Shown piece by piece: positions 1 through 8,763 of a stretch of 64,000 nt of DNA. Location: contig NZ_RPFW01000008.1 of the NCBI RefSeq assembly GCF_007827045.1, positions 248,001 to 312,000 of the forward strand, written 5' to 3'. The first letter of the stretch is position 1. Each line of letters begins with the position of its first letter. The position numbers and the translations under genes were made by a program. The notes beneath the pieces were generated by a model, which was not told the origin of the DNA, did no database searches, and was given only the letters and a program-made list of their open reading frames with translations. Source of the stretch: Trebonia kvetii (GTDB lineage Bacteria > Actinomycetota > Actinomycetes > Streptosporangiales > Streptosporangiaceae).

Positions 1-142
1 TGTGCCGCAGCGTGTTGGCCGCCACCTCGCTGACCGCGAGCACGAGGTCGCTGGCTCTGCCCTCGGCGAGGCCGGCCTCCCTGGCGCGCTCGAGCACGAG
101 GGCGCGGACCTCGGAAAGGTCCGAGCGGTATGTGTGGTACAT
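1..142 (-). CDS. RsbW-like ATP-binding protein, 3' part cut off by window edge
   Basis: The gene reads leftward and leaves the window, so only about 47 N-terminal residues are visible. They resemble the start of the HATPase_c_2 family (anti-sigma factor serine kinases and related regulators), and SEVAANTLRH looks like the ATP-binding N-box (E-x-x-x-N). Members of this family bind ATP and usually sequester a sigma factor or an anti-sigma antagonist. I chose the ATG at 140-142. In-frame GTG codons further upstream (one at 230-232) would add an Arg/Ser-rich N-terminus, so the start is uncertain. No partner gene is visible because the window ends here. Confidence 0.6.
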   Translation of the reverse strand, partial: MYHTYRSDLSEVRALVLERAREAGLAEGRASDLVLAVSEVAANTLRH

Positions 143-452
143 GGCATCATTCGTCGGCACGGGCAGTCGCACCTCTTGGCTGCGGCTGCGGCTGCGGCTG
201 GGCGAAGCGGGAACTCCGGTCTGACGATACACCGGCGTTATACCGCCGAAGCCGAGACCGCGCGAGTCCGGCACTGCCCGTCCCGGCGTCGTTTCGGCGC
301 CGGTCTGGCCGGTCCCGGTGACTGAGCTGGCACGATGCAGCGCAATACCCGCTCATCGGCACCTCAAACAATCGCGCCCGCACGTACCGCCCATAAGAGC
401 CGGGCGCCCTCCCGGACTTCCGGTGACCCGGACATGGCGCTACAAAAGGACC

Positions 453-2225
453 ATGACGACAAGCAGCCCCCACTCTTCAGGCAGGCCCGCTACCTCAGGC
501 AGCTCCGCGACGTCAGGCAGGCGCAGCGCGACCTGGTTCGCGGCGACGGGGCGGGCCGGGATGAACCACCGGTCGTGGATGCGCAGCCAGGGGTTCACCT
601 CCGAGGTGTTCGACGGCAGGCCGGTGATCGGGATCGCGACCACCTGGTCGGAGCTCGCGCCGTGCAACGTGCACCTGCACCGGGTGGCCGAGTCGGTCAA
701 GCGCGGGGTGTGGCAGGCGGGCGGCTTCCCGCTTGAGTTCCCGGCGATGGCCCTGGGGGAGACGCTGCTGCGGCCGACGGCGATGCTGTACAGGAACCTG
801 CTCGCGATGGAGGCCGAGGAGCTCATCCGCGCCAACCCGCTCGACGGGGTGGTGCTGCTGTCCGGCTGCGACAAGACGACGCCCGGCCTGCTGATGGCGG
901 CCTCAAGCGTGGGGCTGCCCGCGATCATGGTCACCGGCGGCCCGAAGCTGAACGGCAAGTACCAGGGAACCGACGTGGGCTCAGGCACCGCGGTGTGGCG
1001 CTGGGAGGAGGATCTGCTGGCCGGCCGGATGACGCAGGAAGAGTGCGCGTTCGCCGAGGGGTGCATGTCACGGTCTGACGGGCACTGCATGACGATGGGC
1101 ACCGCGTCCACGATGGCGTCGATGGCCGAGGCGCTCGGCATGCAGCTGCCGTACTCGGCGTCCTGGCCGGCGGTGGACTCCCGGCGCTACGAGACCGCGC
1201 AGCGGGCGGGGCAGGTCATCATCGACATGGTGGAGAACGACCTGACCCCGGCGAAGATCATGACCAGGGAGGCGTTCGAGAACGCGATCAAGGTCAACGC
1301 CGCGATCGGCGGGTCCACCAACGCGGTCATCCACCTGCTGGCCATCGCGGGCCGGCTCGGCGTGCCGCTGCGGCTCGACGACTTCGACACGCTGATCAGG
1401 GACGTGCCCACACTGGTCAACCTGCAGCCGAGCGGCAAGTACCTGATGGAGGACTTCTGCTACGCGGGCGGACTGCCCGCGGTGATGCGCGAGCTCGGCG
1501 GCCTGCTGCACGCCGGCGCGCTCACCGTCACCGGCAAGACCGTCGCGGAGAACGTCGCCGACGCGCCCTGCTGGAACCGCGATGTCATCATGCCGATCGA
1601 TTCGCCGTTCCAGGAGGCGGGCACCGGCACCGCGGTGCTGCGCGGCAACCTGGCGCCGGACGGCGCGGTCATCAAGCAGTCCGCCGCGTCGCCGCACCTG
1701 CTCAAGCACCGCGGCCGCGTCCTGGTCTTCGACTCGCCCGAGGCCTACTACGCGGTGGCCGCCGATGCGGACCTCGATGTCGACGAGAACACCGTCCTGG
1801 TGATCCGCTACTGCGGCCCGAAGGGCTATCCCGGCATGCCGGAGACCGCCAACGTGCCACTGCCCGCAAAGCTGCTCAAGCGCGGCGTCAAAGACATGGT
1901 ACGGATCTGCGACGGCCGGATGTCCGGCACCGCCTACGGCACCGTCGTGCTGCACGTGGCGCCCGAGGCGGCGGCCGGCGGACCGCTCGCCATGGTCGCC
2001 ACCGGCGACTGGATCACCATCGACGTCCCCGCCCGCGCGCTCACCCTGGAGGTGCCAGACGACGAGCTCGCGCTGCGCCGCGCCGCGTGGACCCCGCCGC
2101 CGCGCCCGGTCACCCGCGGCTGGACCTGGCTCTATACCGAACACGTCCAGCAGGCCGACACCGGCTGCGACCTGGATTTCCTCATCGGGGCCAGCGGCTC
2201 GGAGGTCGGCCGCGACTCGCATTGA
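453..2225 (+). CDS. IlvD/Edd family dehydratase, sugar-acid dehydratase type
   Basis: This 590-aa protein belongs to the iron-sulfur dehydratase family that includes dihydroxy-acid dehydratase (IlvD), phosphogluconate dehydratase (Edd) and aldonate dehydratases. The cluster-binding segments are visible as SGCDKTTP and GHCMTMGTAS, and GGSTNAVIHL is the family signature. Segments such as GRPVIGIATTWSELAPCN and PMEFP-like FPLEFPAMALGE resemble L-arabonate/D-xylonate dehydratases more than biosynthetic IlvD, so a sugar-acid substrate is more likely than a valine/isoleucine intermediate. That is inference from remembered family sequences. The ATG at 453 keeps the conserved WF...HRSW N-terminal segment. 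The frame is open further upstream, but that extension is not family-like. A Rieske oxygenase follows after 145 nt. Confidence 0.8.
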   Translation: MTTSSPHSSGRPATSGSSATSGRRSATWFAATGRAGMNHRSWMRSQGFTSEVFDGRPVIGIATTWSELAPCNVHLHRVAESVKRGVWQAGGFPLEFPAMALGETLLRPTAMLYRNLLAMEAEELIRANPLDGVVLLSGCDKTTPGLLMAASSVGLPAIMVTGGPKLNGKYQGTDVGSGTAVWRWEEDLLAGRMTQEECAFAEGCMSRSDGHCMTMGTASTMASMAEALGMQLPYSASWPAVDSRRYETAQRAGQVIIDMVENDLTPAKIMTREAFENAIKVNAAIGGSTNAVIHLLAIAGRLGVPLRLDDFDTLIRDVPTLVNLQPSGKYLMEDFCYAGGLPAVMRELGGLLHAGALTVTGKTVAENVADAPCWNRDVIMPIDSPFQEAGTGTAVLRGNLAPDGAVIKQSAASPHLLKHRGRVLVFDSPEAYYAVAADADLDVDENTVLVIRYCGPKGYPGMPETANVPLPAKLLKRGVKDMVRICDGRMSGTAYGTVVLHVAPEAAAGGPLAMVATGDWITIDVPARALTLEVPDDELALRRAAWTPPPRPVTRGWTWLYTEHVQQADTGCDLDFLIGASGSEVGRDSH

Positions 2226-2370
2226 CCAGCGACGATGCGAACATTAGTGCGCAGTATAGCGCCGATAACTTCATCTGATAATTGACAGTGCGTTTTGCCC
2301 GGTGCGACGGTTAGCACAAGGCCGGGCGGGCACCGGGTGCCCGGCGATCGGTCAACGCGGAGGTGCTGTC

Positions 2371-3678
2371 GTGCTGCGGGCGGAAGAGAACGAGATCCTG
2401 ACCAGGGTCGGGCCGGGAACGCCGATGGGCGACCTGCTGCGCCGCTACTGGACGCCGGCCTGCTTGACGGCGGAGATTCCGGAGCCGGGCGGCGCGCCGC
2501 TGCGGGTGCGGCTGCTCGGCGAGAACCTGGTCGCGTTCCGCGACACCCGCGGCCGGGTCGGCCTGGTCCAGGAGAACTGCCCGCACCGCGGCGCGTCCCT
2601 GTACTTCGGCCGCAACGAGGACGCCGCGATCCGCTGCGTGTACCACGGCTGGGCGTTCGACGTGGACGGCAAGTGCGTGGACATGCCGAGCGAGCCTGCG
2701 CCGTTCTGCGAGAAGGTCCGGATGCGCGCCTACCCAGTGCACGAGTCCGGCGGGATCGTCTGGACCTACATGGGGCCGCGCGAGACGATGACCCCGTTCA
2801 GGGATTTCGGCACCGACGGGGCCGACGCGAGCGAGTTCATCGCGGCAAAGCAGCACTCAACGTGCAACTGGGTGCAGGCCATGGAGGGCAACCTCGACAC
2901 GTCGCACATCTCGCACCTGCACCAGTTCGACGCGATCGACGACATTCCCGACGACGGCTCCGACAAGCCCGGCTATCCGTCGAACTGGATGTCATGGAAG
3001 TTCTGGCGGCATGACAGGGCACCGCGGCTTGAGGTCGATGACACCTGGTACGGGTACCGGTACGCGGGCATCCGGACCACGCCGAACGGCAACACGCACG
3101 TGCGGATCACCGCCTACGCGCTGCCGTACTCGACCATGGTGGCGTCCATTCCGTTCAGCTCGGGCCAGGGCCTGTTCGTGCCGATCGACGACGAGAACTG
3201 CTGGCGCTACATCCTCATGTCACGCGCCCGCAGGAACCCGCGCGACCTCGGCGGCGCCAACCTCTTCGCCGTGCCCGGCGCCCCGTTCACGGTGCCGACG
3301 CAGCGCGGAGCCGGCGGCATCGTCGCCCGCGAGTACACGGCGGAGAACGACTACCAGATCAACCGGGAAGCGCAGCGCTACGGCATCTTCAGCGGCGTCT
3401 CCGATTTCGTCAGCCAGGACCTGATGGTGACCGAGTCGATGGGCCCGATCTACGACAGGACACAGGAGCAGCTCGGCTCGACCGACCGGGCGGTCAGCCG
3501 GATGCGGCACCTTCTGATCTCGGCGGCCAAGGGCCTCGCCGAGGGCAAGGAGCCCCCGGCGCTCACCGGCGACTTCACCTCTATCCGCGGCGCGGAGAAG
3601 ATCCTCGAGCCGGACGAGGACTGGCGCGCCCTCGGCACCGGCGCGGACCCGGTCATCCAGGAGGCCTTCGACCTCTAG
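2371..3678 (+). CDS. Rieske non-heme iron oxygenase, large subunit
   Basis: This 435-aa aromatic-ring-hydroxylating oxygenase alpha subunit resembles the phthalate 4,5-dioxygenase type. The Rieske [2Fe-2S] site is complete: Cys70-x-His72 and Cys89-x2-His92 (CPHRG ... CVYHGW). The catalytic domain carries the mononuclear iron motif in NLDTSHISHLH. The enzyme would need a separate reductase, and none is adjacent. The GTG at 2371 was chosen because GGAGG lies about 7 nt upstream. The frame stays open to an ATG at 2302, but that extra sequence is unlike the family. The substrate cannot be read from the sequence. A hairpin at 3702-3740 follows the stop. Confidence 0.85.
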   Translation: MLRAEENEILTRVGPGTPMGDLLRRYWTPACLTAEIPEPGGAPLRVRLLGENLVAFRDTRGRVGLVQENCPHRGASLYFGRNEDAAIRCVYHGWAFDVDGKCVDMPSEPAPFCEKVRMRAYPVHESGGIVWTYMGPRETMTPFRDFGTDGADASEFIAAKQHSTCNWVQAMEGNLDTSHISHLHQFDAIDDIPDDGSDKPGYPSNWMSWKFWRHDRAPRLEVDDTWYGYRYAGIRTTPNGNTHVRITAYALPYSTMVASIPFSSGQGLFVPIDDENCWRYILMSRARRNPRDLGGANLFAVPGAPFTVPTQRGAGGIVAREYTAENDYQINREAQRYGIFSGVSDFVSQDLMVTESMGPIYDRTQEQLGSTDRAVSRMRHLLISAAKGLAEGKEPPALTGDFTSIRGAEKILEPDEDWRALGTGADPVIQEAFDL

Positions 3679-3701
3679 GAAGTGCGCCGCGAACTAGGAC
3701 A

Positions 3702-3740
3702 AGATGGCCGGCTCTTCGCCCCTGGGAGAGCTGGCCATCT
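3702..3740 (+). terminator. Hairpin after Rieske oxygenase gene
   Basis: AGATGGCCGGCTCT and AGAGCTGGCCATCT pair at 13 of 14 positions around an 11-nt loop, 23 nt after the stop codon. No T-run follows, as is usual for high-GC actinobacterial terminators. Confidence 0.6.
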
Positions 3741-3874
3741 GCTGCGCTGAACCGCCCGCCTGACCAGCGGGCCGACCGGCCGCAGCCCTACCCGTCACTG
3801 ACCTGTCCACACCTGACCGCTGCCGGTCCCGCGGGGGTAACTGACGCTACCGCGCCGCGTTACGCGCGAGTAAC

Positions 3875-5308
3875 GTGTGCGACGTGGGAGAGACGACGTG
3901 GCTCGACGCCACCGCACAGGCAGAACTTGTCCGCCGCGGCGAGGTAAGTCCCGCGGAACTGGCCGAGCAGGCCATCGCCAGGATCGAGACGGTCAATCCC
4001 AAGCTGGACGCCGTGATCCGCACCAGGTTCGACGAGGCGCGGCTGGAGGCCGCGGGCGACCTGCCCGACGGGCCGTTCCGCGGTGTGCCGATCCTGCTGA
4101 AGGACCTGGGCTGCACGGTCGCGGGCGAGACGACGGCGTTCGGCATCGGGCCGCTGCGCGACGTGGCGTTCCCGTTCACCTCTTACCTGGCGGAACACTT
4201 CCGCGCGGCAGGCTTCGTACCGCTCGGGCGGACCAACGTGCCCGAACTCGGCACCACGGTGACCACCGAGCCGAAGAGTTTCCCGCCGGCGCGCAACCCA
4301 TGGAACCCGGATCATTCGACCGGCGGCTCATCGGGCGGCTCGGCCGCCGCGGTGGCGGCGGGCCTGGTCCCGGTGGCGCACGCCAACGACGGCGGCGGCT
4401 CCATCCGCATCCCGGCGAGTGAGTGCGGCCTCGTCGGGCTCAAGCCGACCAGGGGACGGGTGAGCCAGGGCCCGCTGATCGGCGAGGCATGGGCGGGAAG
4501 CACGATCGACGGCGCGGTCACCCGCACCGTCCGCGACGCGGCGGGCATCCTCGACGTGATCGGCAAGCCCATGCCTGGCGACCCCTACTACGCGCCGCCG
4601 CTGCCGCGCCCGCTGGTGCAGGAGGTTGGCGCCGACCCGGGCAGGCTGCGCATCGGCTGGCTCGACCGGCCGGGCCTCGAGGGCTACCTCGACGACCCGG
4701 AGTGCCGCGCCGCGGTGGCTGGCGCCGCCCGGCTGCTCGAATCGCTCGGCCACCACGTCGAGGAGTCGGCGCCGGCGGCCATGTACGACCAGGAGATCAT
4801 CGGGCATTTCAACACGATCATCGCCGCCGACACCGAGGCGACCATGCGCGCCTTCGAGCTGCTGATCGGCCGCCCGATCGGCGAGGACGAGATAGAACCG
4901 CGCAACGTCGCCTACCGGCGGGCCGGCAAGGACCTCGGTGCGGTGGCCTACCTGCAGAGCCGCTCCTGGCTCGAGGCCTGGGCCCGCCGCATGGCGGACT
5001 GGTGGACCGGCCACGACCTGCTGCTGACGCCCACCGTCGGCGCGCCGCCGCCCGAGCTCGGCTGGTTCACCGCAGCGGGCCCCGAGGAGGAGGGCGTCAG
5101 GATCATCAGCTTCATCCCCTACACGGCGCAGTTCAACATGACCGGCCAGCCGGCCATCAGCCTCCCGTTGCACTGGACCCCGGGCGGCCTGCCGGTCGGC
5201 GTCCAGCTGGTCGCCGCCTACGGCCGCGAGGACCTCCTGGTCCGCGTCGCCAGCCAGCTCGAGCAGGCTGCCCCCTGGAGCGACCGCCACCCGCCCATCC
5301 ACGCCTGA
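3875..5308 (+). CDS. Amidase signature family hydrolase
   Basis: This 477-aa protein has the full amidase-signature catalytic apparatus. The base lysine is in ILLKDLG, the Gly/Ser-rich loop with the cis-serine is STGGSSGGSAAAVAAG, and the nucleophile serine is in GGGSIRIPAS. Such enzymes hydrolyse C-N bonds of amides; the specificity is unknown. GatA is unlikely because gatB and gatC are absent and the gene stands alone. GTG 3875 was taken as start, and a second GTG three codons on is an alternative. It converges with the SDR gene at 5348, with 39 nt between the stops. Confidence 0.8.
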   Translation: MCDVGETTWLDATAQAELVRRGEVSPAELAEQAIARIETVNPKLDAVIRTRFDEARLEAAGDLPDGPFRGVPILLKDLGCTVAGETTAFGIGPLRDVAFPFTSYLAEHFRAAGFVPLGRTNVPELGTTVTTEPKSFPPARNPWNPDHSTGGSSGGSAAAVAAGLVPVAHANDGGGSIRIPASECGLVGLKPTRGRVSQGPLIGEAWAGSTIDGAVTRTVRDAAGILDVIGKPMPGDPYYAPPLPRPLVQEVGADPGRLRIGWLDRPGLEGYLDDPECRAAVAGAARLLESLGHHVEESAPAAMYDQEIIGHFNTIIAADTEATMRAFELLIGRPIGEDEIEPRNVAYRRAGKDLGAVAYLQSRSWLEAWARRMADWWTGHDLLLTPTVGAPPPELGWFTAAGPEEEGVRIISFIPYTAQFNMTGQPAISLPLHWTPGGLPVGVQLVAAYGREDLLVRVASQLEQAAPWSDRHPPIHA

Positions 5309-5347
5309 CGGGCGACCAGCCGGCCGTCGTCACGGAGCGGCGGCCGG

Positions 5348-6064
5348 TCAGTGGCCGGCGATCTGGCCGCCGTCGATGTGCAGGATCTCACCGGTGATGT
5401 ACGGCGATGCCTCGAGGAACAAGATGCCGTCGACGACGTCGCTGACCTGGCCGACGTGCCCGAGCGGAGGAAGCCGGTCGCCGAGACCCGCATAGCTTTC
5501 CGCCGGATGTGCGGGCGTCTGGATGATGCCAGGCGAGACGGCGTTGACCCGGATGCCGCGGGAGGCGTACTCGACGGCAAGCGACCGGGTGGCCGCGGCC
5601 AGGCCGCCCTTGGTCAGCGCGGTCAGCACCGAGGGCTCGCCGGAGCTCGGGCGTTCCGCGATGGTGGCCGAGATATTGACCACGTGGCCGCCGCGCCGCC
5701 TGAGCATCTCAGCGATGGCCCGCTGGGTAAGCCAGAAGAACCCGTTGATGTTGACACCGACCACCTGGGCGTAGTCCTCGGCGGTGTAGTCGGTGAACGG
5801 CTTTGACACGTAGACACCGGCGTTGTTGATGAGCGTGTCGATTCGGCCGAATCGTTCGATTGCCCCGCTGACGATCCGCTCGGCGGTGACGGGGTCGGCG
5901 ATGTCGCCTTCGATGGCGAAAACGCCGGGGTCCGCGGCCGGTTTCATGGCGCGGGCGCTGGTTACCACGCTCCAGCCTTGCCCGCGGTAGGCCGCGACCA
6001 GGCTCGCGCCGATGCCCTGGGAGCCGCCGGTGATAATGGCGACCTTCTCGCCTGCCCGGTTCAT
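5348..6064 (-). CDS. SDR family oxidoreductase lacking the catalytic tyrosine
   Basis: This 238-aa classical short-chain dehydrogenase/reductase shows the cofactor motif TGGSQGIG near the N-terminus, NNAG in strand 4, and the usual NISATIAE and RGIRVNAVSPGII segments. Where the family has Tyr-x3-Lys, this protein reads TALTK, so the lysine is kept but the tyrosine position is Thr. I recall relatives with the same LTKGG segment, so this may be a subfamily rather than a mutation. Catalytic competence is therefore open. It lies 10 nt downstream of the MmyB-type regulator gene on the same strand and is probably cotranscribed with it. Confidence 0.8.
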   Translation of the reverse strand: MNRAGEKVAIITGGSQGIGASLVAAYRGQGWSVVTSARAMKPAADPGVFAIEGDIADPVTAERIVSGAIERFGRIDTLINNAGVYVSKPFTDYTAEDYAQVVGVNINGFFWLTQRAIAEMLRRRGGHVVNISATIAERPSSGEPSVLTALTKGGLAAATRSLAVEYASRGIRVNAVSPGIIQTPAHPAESYAGLGDRLPPLGHVGQVSDVVDGILFLEASPYITGEILHIDGGQIAGH

Positions 6065-6074
6065 GGCGTTCCCA

Positions 6075-6884
6075 TCAGTTCCCCTCGACGGGCGAATAGG
6101 TGACCATCACGTGGTCGGGGTTGTCGGCGACCTGCAAGATGACGTGCGAGTACTCCACGGGCCCGAAGCGAGGATGCCGCAGCTTCTTCACGCCCTCGCC
6201 GCCGATGGCGGTCACGTCATGGGCCGGCCACCAGTCGCGGACCTGCGGGCTTTCCCGCTGCAGCTCCTCGATCAGCCGCGCGACGCTCGGGTCGCCCGGG
6301 TGCCGCGCGGCGGCGAGCCTGAAGCGGCCGAGCATCGCCCGCGCCTCGGGCTCCCACTCCAGGTAGATGTCCCTGGCGGCGTCGCTGGTGAACATCCAGC
6401 GCACGAGGTTGCGCTCGCCGGAGCCGCCAGCGCCGGCTGACCCGCCCGACCAGTCGCCGAACAGCTCGCGCGCGGCCGGGTTAGCGGCGAGCACGTCCCA
6501 GCGGCGGCCCTTGACCATGGTGGGGTACGGCTCGAGCCGCTGCACGAGATCGTCGACGCCGGGGCCGAGCCGCTCGCGCGGCGCAGGCGGTGCCTCATCG
6601 GAACCGTAGGCGAGGGTCAGCAGGTATCTCCGCTCGGCGGCCGTCATCCGCAGCGCGGCGGCCAGCGCGTCGAGCACCTGCTCAGAAGGCCGCGCCTGGC
6701 GGCCCTGCTCGAGGAACGTGTAGTAGGTGACGGACACGTTGGCGAGCTGCGCGACTTCCTCGCGGCGCAGCCCAGCTGTCCGCCGCCGTGTGCCTGGCGG
6801 CAGCCCGACGTCGGCGGGCGCGAGCCGCTCGCGGCGCGACCGCAGCAGTTCGCCGAGCGCTTGCGGATCTCCGGCGGAGGCCAT
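6075..6884 (-). CDS. XRE-type HTH regulator with MmyB-like ligand domain
   Basis: The 269-aa protein starts with a helix-turn-helix domain (LGELLRSRRERL, then RREEVAQLANVSVTYYTFLEQGR). It continues into the C-terminal MmyB-like region common in actinobacteria, with a motif of the type LAANPAARELFGDW and the R-x-L/F-rich fold thought to bind a small, possibly lipid-like, ligand. These proteins usually control an adjacent oxidoreductase. Here the downstream SDR (10 nt) and the divergent dienelactone hydrolase are the likely targets. A perfect 10-bp palindrome lies in the 78-nt divergent gap. Confidence 0.8.
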   Translation of the reverse strand: MASAGDPQALGELLRSRRERLAPADVGLPPGTRRRTAGLRREEVAQLANVSVTYYTFLEQGRQARPSEQVLDALAAALRMTAAERRYLLTLAYGSDEAPPAPRERLGPGVDDLVQRLEPYPTMVKGRRWDVLAANPAARELFGDWSGGSAGAGGSGERNLVRWMFTSDAARDIYLEWEPEARAMLGRFRLAAARHPGDPSVARLIEELQRESPQVRDWWPAHDVTAIGGEGVKKLRHPRFGPVEYSHVILQVADNPDHVMVTYSPVEGN

Positions 6885-6906
6885 GACATCCAGCCTAGTG
6901 ATGGCG

Positions 6907-6916
6907 TTACTAGTAA
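6907..6916. promoter_or_regulatory. Palindromic candidate operator for MmyB-type regulator
   Basis: TTACTAGTAA is a perfect palindrome, AT-rich against its surroundings. It lies between the divergent starts at 6884 and 6963, where an autoregulating HTH protein would bind. Binding is inferred. Confidence 0.45.
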
Positions 6917-6962
6917 TGAAGCGCTCTGGTTACCGCCGGTGGCCCTTCCTAGGGTTGGCGGC

Positions 6963-7679
6963 ATGACAACAGTCTCGATCCCAGTCTCCGACGGCACCCT
7001 GCTGCCCGCCTACCTGGCCAGGCCCGCTACCGCCGCGGCCACCGGCGTGATCGTCGTGCACGAGCTGTTCGGGGTGAATCCCGGTATCGCGGCCGTGGCC
7101 GACGACCTCGCCGGAGCAGGGTTTCTCACGGTCGCGCCCGAGTTCTACCACCGGTCCGCGCCGGCCGGCCGCTGGCTGCCGCGCGACGGCGCGGGCCGCG
7201 CGGAGGGCTTCGGCTACCTGAACGAGCTGACCCGTCAGCACGCGCTCGACGACACGGCAGCGGCCATCGCCTGGCTGCGCTCCCAGCCGCGGATAGAGCG
7301 CATCGCCATGCTGGGCTTCAGCGCGGGCGGGCACCTGGCGTTCCTCGCGGCCTGCTCGCTCGACATCGACCGCACCGCCGTCCTGTACGGCGGCTGGCTG
7401 ACCGTGACGGACATACCGCTGAGCCAGCCGGCCCCGACGCTCGACCTGGCACCGGGCATCAAGGGACGCCTGCTGTACCTGGTCGGCGAGGACGACTTCC
7501 TGATCACTGCCGGGCAGCGCAGGGAGATCGCCGCAGCGCTGCGCGCGGCCGGCCCCGGCCATGAGGTGGTGAGCTATCCGGGATTGCACCATGCGTTCTG
7601 GTGGCCGGACACCCCGGAGTACAGCAAGCAGGCCAGGGACGACGCGTGGACGCGCGTGCTGGCGTTGTTCGCCTCGTAG
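6963..7679 (+). CDS. Dienelactone hydrolase family protein
   Basis: This 238-aa alpha/beta hydrolase of the dienelactone hydrolase group has VVHELFGVNPGI at its N-terminal third, the nucleophile elbow GFSAGG, the acid in LVGEDDF and the histidine in GLHHAFWW. Classical DLH uses cysteine at the elbow; this one has serine, so it is better called a DLH-like carboxylesterase. The ATG at 6963 starts the family-like MTTVSIPVSDG sequence, and the reading frame upstream overlaps the divergent regulator and is not coding. It converges with the NrfD gene. Confidence 0.8.
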   Translation: MTTVSIPVSDGTLLPAYLARPATAAATGVIVVHELFGVNPGIAAVADDLAGAGFLTVAPEFYHRSAPAGRWLPRDGAGRAEGFGYLNELTRQHALDDTAAAIAWLRSQPRIERIAMLGFSAGGHLAFLAACSLDIDRTAVLYGGWLTVTDIPLSQPAPTLDLAPGIKGRLLYLVGEDDFLITAGQRREIAAALRAAGPGHEVVSYPGLHHAFWWPDTPEYSKQARDDAWTRVLALFAS

Positions 7680-7755
7680 ACCGCCTCGTAAACCGCGCCG
7701 CGGGACCGCGCTGGCCTGGCCTTATAGCCTCGAACCGTGCCTCGAACCCGCCACG

Positions 7756-8763
7756 TCAGGCGGGCGGCACCGCATGCGCCGACCCCCGCTTGGCGAGCCG
7801 CTCGCGCTGCGGCACCAGCGTGTACTTCGGGTCGCGCGCCGAGGCCATCCCCGCGTGGAAGACGCCGAAGCGGGTCGCCGCGGACGCGGCCATCAGCGCG
7901 GCGCCCGACACCGCTGCCACCACGCGCCGGGGAACGCCGGCTGGCACCAGGGGAGTGCCGGACAGCGCCGCCCCGGTCGCGCCGATCGCGCCGAGTACCT
8001 GCCCCGCCCTGATGTACGCACCGCCGCGCCCGGAGTGGTACGGCTCGGCGATCATCCCGATCCGGTGCGTCATCCGTTCGAAGGCGAGCATCTCCATGAC
8101 CTGGCCGGCAAGCGCCAGGTTCCGCGCCGGCTCCGATTCGTCCGACCGCGCGGCGAGCAGGCCGAGTCCGCCCGCGGCCATGGCGGCAGAGCCGGCGAAC
8201 ACGAACGGCATCTCCGGGTAGCCGTCATGCCAGGCGGGCACGGCGGTGTCGCCGATCAGCACGGCGGTGTACGCGGCCACGCCGGGACCGAGCAGCGCCG
8301 CACCCGCGGTGGCCGTGGCGCCGACCCGGGGCAGTCGCCCCGTCAAAGCACAAACGGCCGCCACCCCGGCGGCGGGCAGGTAGCCGCCGAGCAGCCAGGA
8401 CCCGACGCTCATCGGCGAGGTCACCTTGAACACCCGCATCATGTTGAAGAACCGGGCCGGCCGGCCGAGGTCGTGCACGAGGGCGACCACCGAGACGAGG
8501 CCCGCCGCGAGCGCGCCGGTCTTCGCGGTCCTGGCGAGACCGGGACGGCCGGTGAGGTCGGCGCCCGCGGCGAGCAGCGAAGACCCGCCGGCGAGACCGC
8601 CGAGGAAGAAGTAACCCGCGATTTCCCGCGCCTCCCAGACCGGCGGGTTGAGCACCGGCTTGCCGTAGTAGGAGGTGAACTCGGCCTTCGGCACCATCGG
8701 CCGTTCGCCCCGCCGGCCGCCCCGCCACCGCCGCACGCCGCTGCGCTGCGCTACCCCGCTCAT
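7756..8763 (-). CDS. nrfD: NrfD/PsrC-like membrane subunit of formate dehydrogenase
   Basis: This 335-aa polytopic protein of the NrfD/polysulfide reductase membrane family has about eight hydrophobic helices, beginning at EIAGYFFLGGLAGGSSLLA and including the conserved HDLGRPARFFNM. These subunits exchange electrons with the quinone pool and anchor a molybdenum/iron-sulfur enzyme. Its start overlaps the stop of the ferredoxin-subunit gene by 4 nt, which places it third in a fdhA-fdhB-nrfD operon. It replaces the cytochrome b subunit (FdnI) of enterobacterial formate dehydrogenases and carries no haem. Confidence 0.85.
   Translation of the reverse strand: MSGVAQRSGVRRWRGGRRGERPMVPKAEFTSYYGKPVLNPPVWEAREIAGYFFLGGLAGGSSLLAAGADLTGRPGLARTAKTGALAAGLVSVVALVHDLGRPARFFNMMRVFKVTSPMSVGSWLLGGYLPAAGVAAVCALTGRLPRVGATATAGAALLGPGVAAYTAVLIGDTAVPAWHDGYPEMPFVFAGSAAMAAGGLGLLAARSDESEPARNLALAGQVMEMLAFERMTHRIGMIAEPYHSGRGGAYIRAGQVLGAIGATGAALSGTPLVPAGVPRRVVAAVSGAALMAASAATRFGVFHAGMASARDPKYTLVPQRERLAKRGSAHAVPPA

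Noticed and set aside
147..473. Gln-Pro repeat-containing protein on the minus strand
   Set aside because: The repeat is short GCAGCC slippage in a non-coding or 5'-extension stretch; no family features.
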